From contig ONFF01000005.1 in NCBI GenBank assembly GCA_900317055.1, positions 276,068-340,067 on the forward strand: a stretch of DNA of 64,000 nt, written 5' to 3'. A program made the translations under genes and the position numbers. The DNA is from an uncultured Bacteroidales bacterium. Lineage in GTDB: Bacteria; Bacteroidota; Bacteroidia; Bacteroidales; F082. The notes beneath the pieces were generated by a model. It saw nothing but the letters and a program-made list of their open reading frames with translations, did no database searches and was not told the origin of the DNA. Of this stretch, positions 1 to 9,161 are shown one piece after another. Each line of letters starts with the position of its first letter. Position 1 is the stretch's first letter.

Positions 1-81
1 CACAGCCTCGCCACGGGCGTCTACATCATCCGTTTGCAAAACAACCAGAACGCAGTTTCTGTAAAAGTAATAGTTAAGTAA
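1..81 (+). CDS. C-terminal end of a T9SS-sorted secreted protein (partial)
   Basis: The window opens inside a reading frame of 26 codons that ends with TAA at 79-81. The fragment contains LATGVYIIRL followed by a short beta strand and ends VKVIVK. This is the usual ending of the type A C-terminal sorting domain, which directs Bacteroidota proteins through the type IX secretion system to the cell surface. The rest of the protein lies outside the window, so the passenger function is unknown. A hairpin terminator follows about 40 bases later. The sorting-domain call is firm despite the short length, because the LATGVYIIR motif and the position directly before the stop are both characteristic. 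Confidence 0.75.
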   Translation, partial: HSLATGVYIIRLQNNQNAVSVKVIVK

Positions 82-118
82 TAATAGTTAGGTAAGTAAT
101 TTTCCCTTTGGGGAAACG

Positions 119-152
119 AAAAGTCCGGGAGCCTGGCTCTCGGACTTTTTTG
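119..152 (+). terminator. Rho-independent terminator of the T9SS cargo gene
   Basis: Stem AAGTCCGGGAGCC (121-133) pairs with GGCTCTCGGACTT (135-147) with one wobble pair and is followed by a T run. The inverted sequence also lies just past the stop of the leftward gene at 191, but there the U tract is weaker. Confidence 0.7.
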
Positions 153-190
153 TTTCATAGCCCTAGTTGTCAATAAGACAGCCACACCTA

Positions 191-1741
191 TTAATAAAGT
201 TGCTCCTTATTAATCACATACAATGACTTGTCTTTGATGCTATATATCTGTGACTCGGTGCAAAACACATCGGGGAAATCGAGTGTCGCCACTTCTCTAT
301 TCTCACCGTCCACAACGACCGTCTCCTTACCATGAGAATAAAAACGCAAATCGCCATATTTACCATTATAGACAAACAAATCATTAAAACTAATAAAGTC
401 CGTGCTTTTCAAACCGCCATCAAGGTGGAGCACCCCATTATCGCAAACCACATAAACGCCAACCGTATCCATCTCAACCAAGTGGACAAATTGGTTGTCC
501 TTCTTGACGCAAACATCGGATCCAACAAAGGCATTCATACTGCCCGAAGACTGAATCACCACCGGCGGCACTTCCTTTCTGCTCATGAGCGCACCCGTGT
601 TTGCCTGATATTTCTCTACCGACTGGTGTCCTTCCTTATCAGCAAAAAGCAAGAACAAGGCATCATCATCCCTAAACTCCACATCCTTGATAAAATCCAC
701 ATATTTCTTACGCTCGTGCATATACACATTCTTTCCCGTTTTCTTGTCATACGCTGCCAAAAAGGGTTTACCCCATTTGCCCAGATATGTATAATAGAAA
801 GAGTATGAGTGAGGTGCATAGCCCATATTGACCATAAGCAAATAATCTTTAGTGGCAAACAGCCTTGAGAGACTGGTCTTTTTTTCCGGCAATCTCGCAT
901 ACCATAACTCTTTGCCGTTACGATCGACTTTTATAAGCCTTTTAATGCCAGCAATATAGATATCAGAACCATCCACATATGGATTAGAACAAACCCTGAC
1001 TGAAGAAGTCATGCCAAAAGCCATGCCATATACGCCATAGCCATTATTCACTTCTTTCATGTTCGTTTCCAAACGCCAGCCTTTGCCATTGTTGATATTC
1101 ACCGAATAGAGACCATCGCCAACGAAGAGTAATGTTGAATCGTTCAGTTTCGTTGCCATTTCAAACTCCTGAGCCGATTTGACATCACGCTCCCAAATCT
1201 GCGACTTTGATTTCAAATCAATCCTACACAGATTTCGCCTACTGCCTAAGCCCTTCATCCCAGTCATACAAATCATCCAACCTTCTTCTGTATCGAAATA
1301 CACAGGCCACATGCCGGTCCCAATTTTAAACTGTTCTTCGCCAGTCTCCGCGTCAGCCATGAAGAAGTCGTCCCCTTTGACTTTAAAGACCATAGGGCCT
1401 CTCTTGATGTAAATCTCTTCATTCCTAAAGTATCTCTTCCGCCATTTCAACTCATTATGCTCAAGGTCGAAAAACACTGCATGGCAAATGCCAGAATCGA
1501 CAATCTTTTCATCTTTTCCAACCTTATCTTTCAAAGTGAGCAGCACCGTATTCGTAACCGAGTCGAAATCGGCGCGTTGGATTGAAACATCAAAAGTCTC
1601 TTTAAAGGCGATGATTTCCCTTTGGTTCAACAAATTACGCCCAACAGGCTCATAATTTGACATTTCCTTGATATGCACTTGCGCACGAAGCGAGAGTATG
1701 AAGGCGAATATCGCCAACACAGTGATTGCAATGCGTTTCAT
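191..1741 (-). CDS. Secreted PQQ-like beta-propeller protein, unknown function
   Basis: This 516-residue protein begins with a signal peptide (MKRIAITVLAIFAFILSLRAQ, cleavage after the RAQ). The remainder is repetitive beta-rich sequence. Segments such as the AETGEEQFKIG and DRNGKELWYARL regions resemble the blades of pyrroloquinoline-quinone-like or WD-type propellers, in which each blade reports a value and its conversion. There are no visible catalytic motifs, lipobox or sorting domain, so it is probably periplasmic. It starts only 2 bases after the stop of the DUF58 gene, so the two are almost certainly cotranscribed. The function is not recognised; a bacterial scaffold or sensor role is a guess from fold only. 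Confidence 0.6.
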   Translation of the reverse strand: MKRIAITVLAIFAFILSLRAQVHIKEMSNYEPVGRNLLNQREIIAFKETFDVSIQRADFDSVTNTVLLTLKDKVGKDEKIVDSGICHAVFFDLEHNELKWRKRYFRNEEIYIKRGPMVFKVKGDDFFMADAETGEEQFKIGTGMWPVYFDTEEGWMICMTGMKGLGSRRNLCRIDLKSKSQIWERDVKSAQEFEMATKLNDSTLLFVGDGLYSVNINNGKGWRLETNMKEVNNGYGVYGMAFGMTSSVRVCSNPYVDGSDIYIAGIKRLIKVDRNGKELWYARLPEKKTSLSRLFATKDYLLMVNMGYAPHSYSFYYTYLGKWGKPFLAAYDKKTGKNVYMHERKKYVDFIKDVEFRDDDALFLLFADKEGHQSVEKYQANTGALMSRKEVPPVVIQSSGSMNAFVGSDVCVKKDNQFVHLVEMDTVGVYVVCDNGVLHLDGGLKSTDFISFNDLFVYNGKYGDLRFYSHGKETVVVDGENREVATLDFPDVFCTESQIYSIKDKSLYVINKEQLY

Positions 1742-1743
1742 GA

Positions 1744-2754
1744 TTAATGCAGTTTTGTTCTTTTGATTAAGTAACTCGTCAAAACCTGGTTGTAGTCCTT
1801 ATTAATATCGGCCTCAACGTAGTCGATTTGGTACTGGTAGCAATGGCGCAGCAGAGCTTCCTTGCGCTCAGTCATAATCTTCTTGTATGCCTCCTGAACC
1901 TCAACGGGATTGAGTTTCAGCACGTCGCCCGACTCCAAATCGACGAAACGGTACGGGCGGTTCTCGAAGTCCAGATTCTGCTCCAAATTGCTGTCGAAGA
2001 CATGGAACAGGATGACTTCGTGTTTGTTGTATTTCAGATGCTCCAACGCCTCGAACATCGGCTTGTAGTCGTCGAGGCCGTCGAGCATGTCAGTGAAGAT
2101 GACCACAAGGCTGCGGCGGTGCGTCATCTCTGCAATCTGGTGCAGGCACTGCGGTGTTGAGGTGGTCTTGCGGTTATTTTTGTCGTAAGTGTCAATCAGT
2201 TTCTCCAGCTCGGTATAAATCAACTTGTTATGCACATTGGATGACTTGGCCGGTTCGTGGAACGCAATCGTCTCATCGAACAAATCCAAGCCTACCGCAT
2301 CGCGCTGGCGACGCATCAACTCCATGAGCGAGGCAGCGGCATAGATGGAGAAAAAGAGTTTGTTGGGATGCTCGAAGTCGACCTTCTGCCGCACGGGGAA
2401 GCACATGCTCGAGCTTTGGTCAATGACCAGTTGACAGCGCAGGTTAGTTTCCTCCTCGAAGCGTTTCACGAAGAGCTTCTCCGTGCGGCCATAGAGTTTC
2501 CAGTCGATATGGCGGATGGGCTCGCCCGTGTTATAAAGGCGATGCTCGGCGAACTCAACAGAAAAACCGTGGAAGGGACTCTTGTGTAAACCCGTGATGA
2601 ATCCCTCCACGATTTGACGTGCCAAGAACTCCAAGCTGCCGAATTGCGTCAGCCGGTTCCTATCGATCGAGAAGTCCAAGGTGTTTGAATTGTTAGTTGA
2701 CAATCGACCGAGAACCACTACTTTAAACCGTTTACCGTCATGGCGGAGAATCAT
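1744..2754 (-). CDS. DUF58 domain protein (von Willebrand A-like)
   Basis: The core block has the DUF58 signature: GLHKSPFHGFSVEFAEHR, then IRHIDWKLYGRTEKLFVKRF, then a vWA-type metal site (DQSSSM, Asp at about residue 112). Relatives are encoded next to MoxR ATPases and batABD and are thought to act with the MoxR chaperone, but no MoxR gene is visible here. The start is doubtful. The only ATG (2752-2754) lies inside a 98-bp palindromic element (2731-2828), and the family homology begins near residue 34. The true start may be a TTG near 2703 or 2679. It forms an operon with the beta-propeller gene downstream. The family call is firm, the exact N terminus is not. Confidence 0.8.
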   Translation of the reverse strand: MILRHDGKRFKVVVLGRLSTNNSNTLDFSIDRNRLTQFGSLEFLARQIVEGFITGLHKSPFHGFSVEFAEHRLYNTGEPIRHIDWKLYGRTEKLFVKRFEEETNLRCQLVIDQSSSMCFPVRQKVDFEHPNKLFFSIYAAASLMELMRRQRDAVGLDLFDETIAFHEPAKSSNVHNKLIYTELEKLIDTYDKNNRKTTSTPQCLHQIAEMTHRRSLVVIFTDMLDGLDDYKPMFEALEHLKYNKHEVILFHVFDSNLEQNLDFENRPYRFVDLESGDVLKLNPVEVQEAYKKIMTERKEALLRHCYQYQIDYVEADINKDYNQVLTSYLIKRTKLH

Positions 2755-2828
2755 CCGCGCATCTCCTATGCGCGAAGAGAGTCTTTCACGCTTAGGAGAT
2801 TGCGGGTCAAGCCCGCAATGACGGTAAA
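2731..2828. repeat. 98-bp palindromic repeat element (REP/MITE-like)
   Basis: The element is bounded by 11-bp terminal inverted repeats, TTTACCGTCAT (2731-2741) and ATGACGGTAAA (2818-2828). Inside are CGCGCAT/ATGCGCG around CTCCT and ATTGCGGG/CCCGCAAT around TCAAG. The unit fills the gap between thioredoxin and DUF58 and supplies the apparent start codon of DUF58. Confidence 0.65.
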
Positions 2829-2857
2829 AGGTAGTAGTTTTATGTTCCCCGTGTTTA

Positions 2858-3178
2858 TTAGAACAATTTCTCTAACTTCTCCACAAACACCTTCTTGGGA
2901 GCTGCACCCACGTTCTTGTCGACGGGCTCGCCACCCTTGAAATAAAGAACGGTAGGAATGTTCATAATGCCATATTTTCCAGCAGTGCCGGGGCATTCCT
3001 CAACATCGCATTTCACGGCAATCATCTTGCCTGCATATTCTTCTGAAAGTTCATCAACGATGGGCTCTACCTTTTTGCAAGGGCCACACCAGGTAGCACC
3101 AAAGTCCACCATCACAGGGAGTTCCGATTTCAGGACGACTTCTTCAAAACGGTCGTCAGTCATTTGAATTACTGCCAT
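2858..3178 (-). CDS. trxA: Thioredoxin
   Basis: A 106-residue single-domain thioredoxin with the redox site WCGPC (Cys31 and Cys34) and the conserved cis-proline region in NIPTVLYF. It lacks a signal peptide, so it is a cytoplasmic disulfide reductase. The length is normal. A TATCTTTG promoter box lies at 3229-3236 with a leader of about 50 bases, so it can be transcribed separately from dnaE, whose stop is 71 bases upstream. DUF58 follows on the same strand after a palindromic element. Confidence 0.95.
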   Translation of the reverse strand: MAVIQMTDDRFEEVVLKSELPVMVDFGATWCGPCKKVEPIVDELSEEYAGKMIAVKCDVEECPGTAGKYGIMNIPTVLYFKGGEPVDKNVGAAPKKVFVEKLEKLF

Positions 3179-3228
3179 AGTTTTAATTCGTTTGATTTAT
3201 AAATCTGATTCTACTTATTTTCGGATTG

Positions 3229-3236
3229 CAAAGATA
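3229..3236 (-). promoter_or_regulatory. -7 promoter box of trxA
   Basis: TATCTTTG read on the minus strand matches the Bacteroidota TAnnTTTG consensus and lies 51 bases before the trxA ATG. Confidence 0.65.
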
Positions 3237-3249
3237 CGAATTTTCTTTT

Positions 3250-6200
3250 TTATCGCAAGTCAAATTCCACAAAAGGCATTTTTTCTAAAAGCGGCAATAC
3301 CTCCTGAGCATTGATTGAACCTTTCACAGGAGTCAGATTGCAGGACTTTTTGCTTAACGGGTCGAAAAGATGCAGTTTATAATGCTGTTTTCCAGGATTA
3401 TCCTTCAACACCTTGATAAACTCCTCCATGCTTTCCTTATTCATTTCTGCCACATTCAACTTGATAAAGACAGTCTTCGATGTGGATTCCAAAAGCGAAT
3501 CAAGCAAGCGCGCCTCAGTAAACCTTACCTCAAGCGTCTGCAGCACCACATTCGGGTCTTGTCCCGCCCTCGGGAAAGGTCGGTCCATAATGCCAGAAAG
3601 CATCACGAACGAATTGACCGTCAACAAGTTCCTGCAATTCAGATAGTTCTCCTTGAACAAGGCAAACTGCAACGCTCCGCTTTGGTCTTCAATGGTGAAA
3701 CGACCGTATGGATTGCCATTTTTCGCCGTAAACTCCTCAGCTCGTGTGATTTGTCCACCAAGACGAACAGGACGCTTCAGGTTTTTCTCCACATCATTTA
3801 AAGCATTCTTCAAACCTTCCACATCACAGTTGCAGAAGTACTTGATGGGCAGGTGATAGACCTGCATGGGATGCGAGGAAATATAGAAGCCCAAAGCCTC
3901 CTTCTCCATTTCCAGTTCCTTCATCTTCGACCACGGTTCGCACTCAGGCAACGGGATATTGAAGGTCTCCTCCGTACCCTCGTCGCCACCGAAACCGAAA
4001 AGATCCATCTGCGCCGAGTTCTTCCGCTCGTTGAACGAGGCCACCATGCGCATGGCGCGTTCAGAGAAAGGCACCGAGTCGTTGGGAGCGATGTTGAACA
4101 ACATGGCACGATGGAAGCCCTTGAAGCTGTCGAAGCAGCCTGCCATGCCCATGCTCTCCAAAGCCCTGACATTAAGTCCTTTATCTGCCACACGCATCAC
4201 AAAGTCACCAAAGTCTTTAAACTTGCCATTGGCTTCACGCTCGGCCACGATGCCCGCCACAGCCGCCTCGCCTACATTCTTGATGCCGCCCATGCCGTAT
4301 CGGATCTCACCTTTTTCGTTGACCGAAAACTCATACTCCGACTCATTCACATCGGGACCCAGCACCTCAATCTTCATACGCTTGCATTCTTCCGTCATGA
4401 AGTTGACCTGCTTGATGTCGCCTAACTCATTATTAAGCACTGCAGCCATAAACTCAGCAGGATAGTGCGCCTTGAGATAAGCAGTCTGGTACGACACCCA
4501 ACTATAGCAAGCGGCATGCGACTTATTGAAGGCGTAGGATGCGAACTTCTTCCACTCTTCCCAAATCTTCTCCAAACGCTTCTTCACCTCGTCTTCGGGC
4601 AAGTTTTCCGTCTTGGTCAGCTTGGCCACGCCTTGTTTCATGAACTTGCCATAGAGTTCCTCCATCTTAGCCAACTGCTTCTTACCCATAGCCTTACGCA
4701 AAGTATCGGACTCGCCTCTCGTAAAGTCAGCCAGCTCGCGCGAGAGCAACATCACCTGCTCTTGATAGACGCAGATGCCGTAGGTGTCCTTCAAATATTT
4801 CTCCATGCAATTGAAGTCATACTTGATCTCCTGCCTACCCTGCTTGCGAGCGATGAAGTCGGGGATGTTATCCATCGGGCCGGGACGGTAAAGGGCGTTC
4901 ATAGCGATGATGTCGCCGATGACGGAAGGCTGCAGCTCACGGAGATACTTCTGCATGCCGGGCGATTCAAACTGGAACGTACCAATAGTATTACCCGCTG
5001 AATATAATTTATAAGTCTCTTCGTCGTCAATCGGGATGTGGTCGATGTCGATGTCGATGCCATGCGTCTTCTTGATGTTCTTCAAGGCATCCTTGATCAA
5101 GGTCAAGGTCTTAAGGCCCAAGAAGTCCATCTTGATGAGGCCGACCGTCTCGATGACATGGCCATCATATTGGGTCACAACGACATCCTCCTTGGTATCT
5201 TTATCCTTGACGGTACAAACCGGAGCTACATTAGTCAAGTCATCAGCACCAATAATGACACCGCAGGCATGGATGCCGATTTGGCGGTTGGTGTCCTCCA
5301 GCTCCTCGGCGTATGTCAGCATGGAAGAGATGTTCTTGTCGTCGCCTTCAACCAACTGCTTCAGTTCGGGGACATATTTGTAGCAGTTCTTCAGGTTGAC
5401 CTTAGGCATCTTCTTGGGCACCTCACCTTCCACGGCTTTCACCGCCGCCTCATCAAAGTTACGGTCAGGGATAAAGCTCTTGATTTTGTTGACCTCGGGC
5501 AGTGGCACTTTCTGCACTCGCCCCACATCAGCGATGGCTGATTTGGCTGCCATCGTGCCATAGGTGATGATGTGTGCCACCTTCTCTTTGCCGTATTTCT
5601 TTGTAATCCAATCCAATACACGACCACGACCGTCATCGTCGAAGTCCACATCGATATCGGGCAGAGAGATACGGTCAGGATTAAGGAAACGCTCAAACAG
5701 CAAGTCGTATTTCAGCGGGTCCAAGTCCGTAATTTTCAAGCAGTAAGCCACCACTGAACCAGCCGCAGAGCCACGGCCTGGACCTACGGAAACGCCTAAC
5801 TCCTCACGCGCTGCACGGATATAGTCGCTCACGATGAGGAAGTAACCAGGGAAACCCATGGTCTTCATCACATGCAGCTCGAACTTAATGCGCTCAATTT
5901 GCTCTTCGGTGAGGTTCTCGCCATAACGCTCTTTTGCACCTTCCCATGTCAGTTTGGCCAAATAGTCTGCTTCAAGTTTGATGCGATACAGACGGTTATA
6001 GCCACCCAGTTTCTTGACCTTCTTCTCAGCTTCTTCCTGCGACAGCACCACATTACCATGCTCATCGCGGGTAAACTCGTTGAACAAGTCTTCCTCGGTG
6101 TATTTTTGTCGGTATTCCGCCTCAGTGCCAAAGTCCTCAGGAATGGGGAATATCGGCATGATGGGGTCGGAGTCGATGCTGTAGGTCTCCACCTTGTCGA

Positions 6201-7866
6201 CAATCTCCTGCGTGTTTTCCAGCACCTCAGGATGGTCGGAGAAGATGCGACCCATCTCTTCGGGCGTCTTCAGCCATTCCTGTTTGGTGTAGTGCATTCG
6301 CGTTGGGTCGTCGAGATCCTTGCCCGTGCTGAGGCAGATGAGGCGGTCGTGCGCCTCGCCATGCTCCTCTTCCACAAAGTGGACATCGTTGGTGGCGATG
6401 ACCTTCACATTATATTTCTTCGCCAAGTCGAAGATGATTTTGTTCACCTCCTTTTGGCGTTCGTACACCTCGGTGTCGCCACCAGGTTTATCCGTCTTAT
6501 GCCGCTGAACTTCAAGGTAATAATCCTCGCCAAATAGATTCTTGAACCATTGAATCGACTCCTCCGCGCCCTTCATGTCGCCGTTCATGATCTTTTGTGG
6601 CACCTCGCCCGCGAGACAGGCCGAACTGCATATCAGACCTTCGTGGTATTTCTCAAGCAGACTGTGGTCGATACGGGGATTGTAGTAAAAACCATCCGTG
6701 TAGGCGATGGAACTCAGCTTGCAGAGGCTGTGGTAGCCCGTCTTGTTCTTGGCCAATAAAATAAGGTGCCAGCCACGGTCCTGACGACCGTCGCGCTTGT
6801 CGATACTGATGGGGGCGCAGTAGGTCTCAATGCCGAAAATTGGTTTGAAAAACTGCTTATTCAACTGTTCGATTTGCTCTTGGGCGGCAATCTTTTCTTC
6901 ATCAGTAGACTCAGGCTTCCCGATAATGGCTTGTTGTTCCTTGATGGCATCCTTCACCTTGCCGTTCTCCTTGTTCACGGTGTCGGCGAAGTCCTTAATA
7001 CCGAACATGTTGCCATGGTCGGTGAGGGCGAGACTATACATGCCGTTTTTCTTGCATTTGCTCACCAAATCGGGCACCTTCGACATGCCGTCGAGCATGG
7101 AATAATGCGAGTGGACATGTAGGTGAGTGAAATGTTGGGGAATATAGTTGCCCATTTCGGGCTCCTCCTCCACCTTTTCCTCCTCGTCAAAGTTTGCCTC
7201 CACCTTGATTCCCGCAGGCTGAATCACATCAGGATTGGCAGCCTTGAAGTCGTCGATGAACTGGGCATCGACATGCAGGTCGGTCTCATCCAGCACGCCA
7301 CGACGGATCAGTTCGAGGAAGACACGCGCGGTGGCCTCCACATCGGCACAGGCATTGTGTGCCGAGTCGAAGTCCTCGCCAAACAGTAGGTGATGGAACT
7401 CTCCCAAACGCGGCAGCTTGAACTTGCCGCCCTTGCCACCAGGGAACTGGCAGAACTCAGCCGTCTTCTCCGTGCAGGTGTCGATGATTTGCCAGCGGCG
7501 CAAGGGATTCTCGCGACCGCAGCGCAGAAACTCGCAGCCCAACACATTGAGGTCGAAGTTGATATTGTGGCCGACAAGGTATTTGGCTTTGGCTGCGGAA
7601 ATCATAAACAGGTCGAGTACCTCGTTGAGTGGCTTGCCATATTTCATGGCATGTTCGGTGGAGATGCCGTGCACCATTTTGGCGTCGATGGGGATGACAA
7701 AGCCGTCAGGCTGCACAAGATAGTTGTGGTTCTCCACAAAGCGGCCTTTCTCATCATGGATCTGCCAGGCCAGTTGCACCATGCGTGGCCAGTTGTCGAA
7801 GTCGGTCAGCGGAGCATTTTCAATTTTGGGAAGACCAGTGGTCTCTGTATCGAAGACTAAAAACAT
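3250..7866 (-). CDS. dnaE: DNA polymerase III alpha subunit with fused N-terminal 3'-5' exonuclease
   Basis: This is the replicative polymerase subunit, 1538 residues long. Residues 1-190 form a DEDDh exonuclease: Asp6 and Glu8 in FDTETTG, Asp105 in GHNINFD, and His170 and Asp175 in HNACADVEAT. After an acidic linker comes the PHP domain, starting at THLHVHSHYSMLDGM (about 248-261). The polymerase core has GPGRGS (695-700) and the catalytic aspartates in PDIDVDF (736-742). Near residue 1340 is an OB fold (GRFTIEDQSGALQFALF). Most bacterial DnaE proteins of about 1160-1270 residues lack the exonuclease, and PolC carries it inside the PHP domain; here it is at the very N terminus. Its leader contains a GAGTTTAGAG repeat and a TATTTTTG box at 7933-7940. 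Confidence 0.95.
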   Translation of the reverse strand: MFLVFDTETTGLPKIENAPLTDFDNWPRMVQLAWQIHDEKGRFVENHNYLVQPDGFVIPIDAKMVHGISTEHAMKYGKPLNEVLDLFMISAAKAKYLVGHNINFDLNVLGCEFLRCGRENPLRRWQIIDTCTEKTAEFCQFPGGKGGKFKLPRLGEFHHLLFGEDFDSAHNACADVEATARVFLELIRRGVLDETDLHVDAQFIDDFKAANPDVIQPAGIKVEANFDEEEKVEEEPEMGNYIPQHFTHLHVHSHYSMLDGMSKVPDLVSKCKKNGMYSLALTDHGNMFGIKDFADTVNKENGKVKDAIKEQQAIIGKPESTDEEKIAAQEQIEQLNKQFFKPIFGIETYCAPISIDKRDGRQDRGWHLILLAKNKTGYHSLCKLSSIAYTDGFYYNPRIDHSLLEKYHEGLICSSACLAGEVPQKIMNGDMKGAEESIQWFKNLFGEDYYLEVQRHKTDKPGGDTEVYERQKEVNKIIFDLAKKYNVKVIATNDVHFVEEEHGEAHDRLICLSTGKDLDDPTRMHYTKQEWLKTPEEMGRIFSDHPEVLENTQEIVDKVETYSIDSDPIMPIFPIPEDFGTEAEYRQKYTEEDLFNEFTRDEHGNVVLSQEEAEKKVKKLGGYNRLYRIKLEADYLAKLTWEGAKERYGENLTEEQIERIKFELHVMKTMGFPGYFLIVSDYIRAAREELGVSVGPGRGSAAGSVVAYCLKITDLDPLKYDLLFERFLNPDRISLPDIDVDFDDDGRGRVLDWITKKYGKEKVAHIITYGTMAAKSAIADVGRVQKVPLPEVNKIKSFIPDRNFDEAAVKAVEGEVPKKMPKVNLKNCYKYVPELKQLVEGDDKNISSMLTYAEELEDTNRQIGIHACGVIIGADDLTNVAPVCTVKDKDTKEDVVVTQYDGHVIETVGLIKMDFLGLKTLTLIKDALKNIKKTHGIDIDIDHIPIDDEETYKLYSAGNTIGTFQFESPGMQKYLRELQPSVIGDIIAMNALYRPGPMDNIPDFIARKQGRQEIKYDFNCMEKYLKDTYGICVYQEQVMLLSRELADFTRGESDTLRKAMGKKQLAKMEELYGKFMKQGVAKLTKTENLPEDEVKKRLEKIWEEWKKFASYAFNKSHAACYSWVSYQTAYLKAHYPAEFMAAVLNNELGDIKQVNFMTEECKRMKIEVLGPDVNESEYEFSVNEKGEIRYGMGGIKNVGEAAVAGIVAEREANGKFKDFGDFVMRVADKGLNVRALESMGMAGCFDSFKGFHRAMLFNIAPNDSVPFSERAMRMVASFNERKNSAQMDLFGFGGDEGTEETFNIPLPECEPWSKMKELEMEKEALGFYISSHPMQVYHLPIKYFCNCDVEGLKNALNDVEKNLKRPVRLGGQITRAEEFTAKNGNPYGRFTIEDQSGALQFALFKENYLNCRNLLTVNSFVMLSGIMDRPFPRAGQDPNVVLQTLEVRFTEARLLDSLLESTSKTVFIKLNVAEMNKESMEEFIKVLKDNPGKQHYKLHLFDPLSKKSCNLTPVKGSINAQEVLPLLEKMPFVEFDLR

Positions 7867-7867
7867 A

Positions 7868-7905
7868 ATCAGTTGAGAGTTTAGGGTTTAGAGTTTAGAG
7901 TCCGA
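7868..7905. repeat. Short-word tandem repeat (GAGTTTAGAG) in the dnaE leader
   Basis: Degenerate copies of GAGTTTAGAGT fill the transcribed leader of dnaE. The same word builds the much longer array at 12211-12358. Confidence 0.6.
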
Positions 7906-7932
7906 GAGGAATCTGCTCTAGTTTTCAGCCTT

Positions 7933-7940
7933 CAAAAATA
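7933..7940 (-). promoter_or_regulatory. -7 promoter box of dnaE
   Basis: TATTTTTG on the minus strand, 67 bases upstream of the dnaE ATG. Confidence 0.55.
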
Positions 7941-7986
7941 AGAAATTTGTGAGAACGGCGCAAGCGCACCGAAAAGAATTTTTCCG

Positions 7987-7994
7987 TATTTTTG
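7987..7994 (+). promoter_or_regulatory. -7 promoter box of the T9SS cargo gene at 8026
   Basis: TATTTTTG on the plus strand, 31 bases before the ATG. It forms a divergent promoter pair with the dnaE box at 7933. Confidence 0.6.
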
Positions 7995-8025
7995 CTTCTT
8001 CATAACCGAAAAAAAAACATCCATC

Positions 8026-9159
8026 ATGCAAAAACTCAAACACCTCTTCCTGATTATCTTCGCCTTGCTCTCCTGCCGTGCAGCCATGGCACAGGATTAT
8101 TTCCTCGACCGCTTCTATTCCGATGACGGAGTCAACCAAGTGCAATTCTACTACAACGCCAACAACCTGCTGGAATCCTACCATTCCTTATCCAATTCGG
8201 GCGGCGAAATTGACGACCTCATCGACTCGCTCTACTATGACGAACGAGGCAACATAATCCGCATCGACTTCTTCCAATATTACAACAACGAGTGGATCTT
8301 CCCCAGCTACATCACCTACACCTACGACGACAACAACAACCGCCTCACACGCACCAACTATAACGACTGGGGCAGCGGATTCGAGCTGCAAGGCATCTAC
8401 ACCTATTCTTATGATGGCGACCTGCTCACCAGCTACGAAATGACCCTCGGCGGCACATTGCTCATGCGCGGCACATATTCCTACGACAACGGCCTCTGCT
8501 CACAACTCCTTGAAGAATACAACGACGCTTGGGGTGGCACGGGATGGAGCAACTCGGCCCTCACCACCTACACCTACGATGAAGCCGGCAATTGCACCAA
8601 TGAGACCTACTCCTATTGGCAAAACGGTTGGGCGCCGGACTCCAGCATCGACAGGCTATTCGATGCCAACGGCAACTGCATACAGCGCGAGAAACACACC
8701 AACGGACTGATAGTAGACCGCAAGAGCTATGTTTACGACGAAGCCTGCACCATCGACCATGTCCTCATGCCCTATCATCCAGAGCCTAACTACACTTGGG
8801 ATCAATTCGCCAACCGTCCCCTTGGTTATGCCTGGGAGGCTGCCAACGACGGAGGCCAACTTGTCTATGTCTGTGACTACATCTTTGAATATGGCGACTT
8901 CGAGGGTGTTCCTCAACATGAAGCTCCCATCGCAGACATGATGGTTGTCTATCCCAACCCCACTCAAGGAGAAATGACCCTCAGCCTCGAAGGCTTGCGC
9001 CGCTATGAAATCATTGATATGAACGGGAAAACCGTCATGCAAGGTCAAGCCAACGGAAAACGGCATACCATCGACATGTCCACCTTGGCTTCAGGCCTTT
9101 ATCTGGTGAAAGCCTACAACGGACAAAGCTGGAACATCAGCAAGGTGCAAGTCAAATAA
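8026..9159 (+). CDS. Secreted T9SS cargo protein with YD-type repeats
   Basis: This 377-residue protein has an N-terminal signal peptide that ends near AMA/QDY. The middle is tyrosine- and aspartate-rich, with repeated strands of the form YTYDDNNNRLTR, YSYDGDLLTSY and YTYDEAGNCTNETY. These resemble the YD (RHS-like) repeats of surface proteins that form extended beta structures. Residues from about 305 to 377 are a type A sorting domain: VVYPNPTQGEMTLSL, then YEIIDMNGK and LASGLYLVKAYNG. It should therefore be exported by the Sec system and then passed to the type IX secretion machine and anchored at the surface. The enzymatic or binding role is unknown. It has its own promoter box at 7987. 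Confidence 0.8.
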   Translation: MQKLKHLFLIIFALLSCRAAMAQDYFLDRFYSDDGVNQVQFYYNANNLLESYHSLSNSGGEIDDLIDSLYYDERGNIIRIDFFQYYNNEWIFPSYITYTYDDNNNRLTRTNYNDWGSGFELQGIYTYSYDGDLLTSYEMTLGGTLLMRGTYSYDNGLCSQLLEEYNDAWGGTGWSNSALTTYTYDEAGNCTNETYSYWQNGWAPDSSIDRLFDANGNCIQREKHTNGLIVDRKSYVYDEACTIDHVLMPYHPEPNYTWDQFANRPLGYAWEAANDGGQLVYVCDYIFEYGDFEGVPQHEAPIADMMVVYPNPTQGEMTLSLEGLRRYEIIDMNGKTVMQGQANGKRHTIDMSTLASGLYLVKAYNGQSWNISKVQVK

Positions 9160-9161
9160 GG

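Noticed and set aside
6766-7122. Antisense open frames within dnaE
   Set aside because: Shadows of a strongly coding gene; no independent signals.
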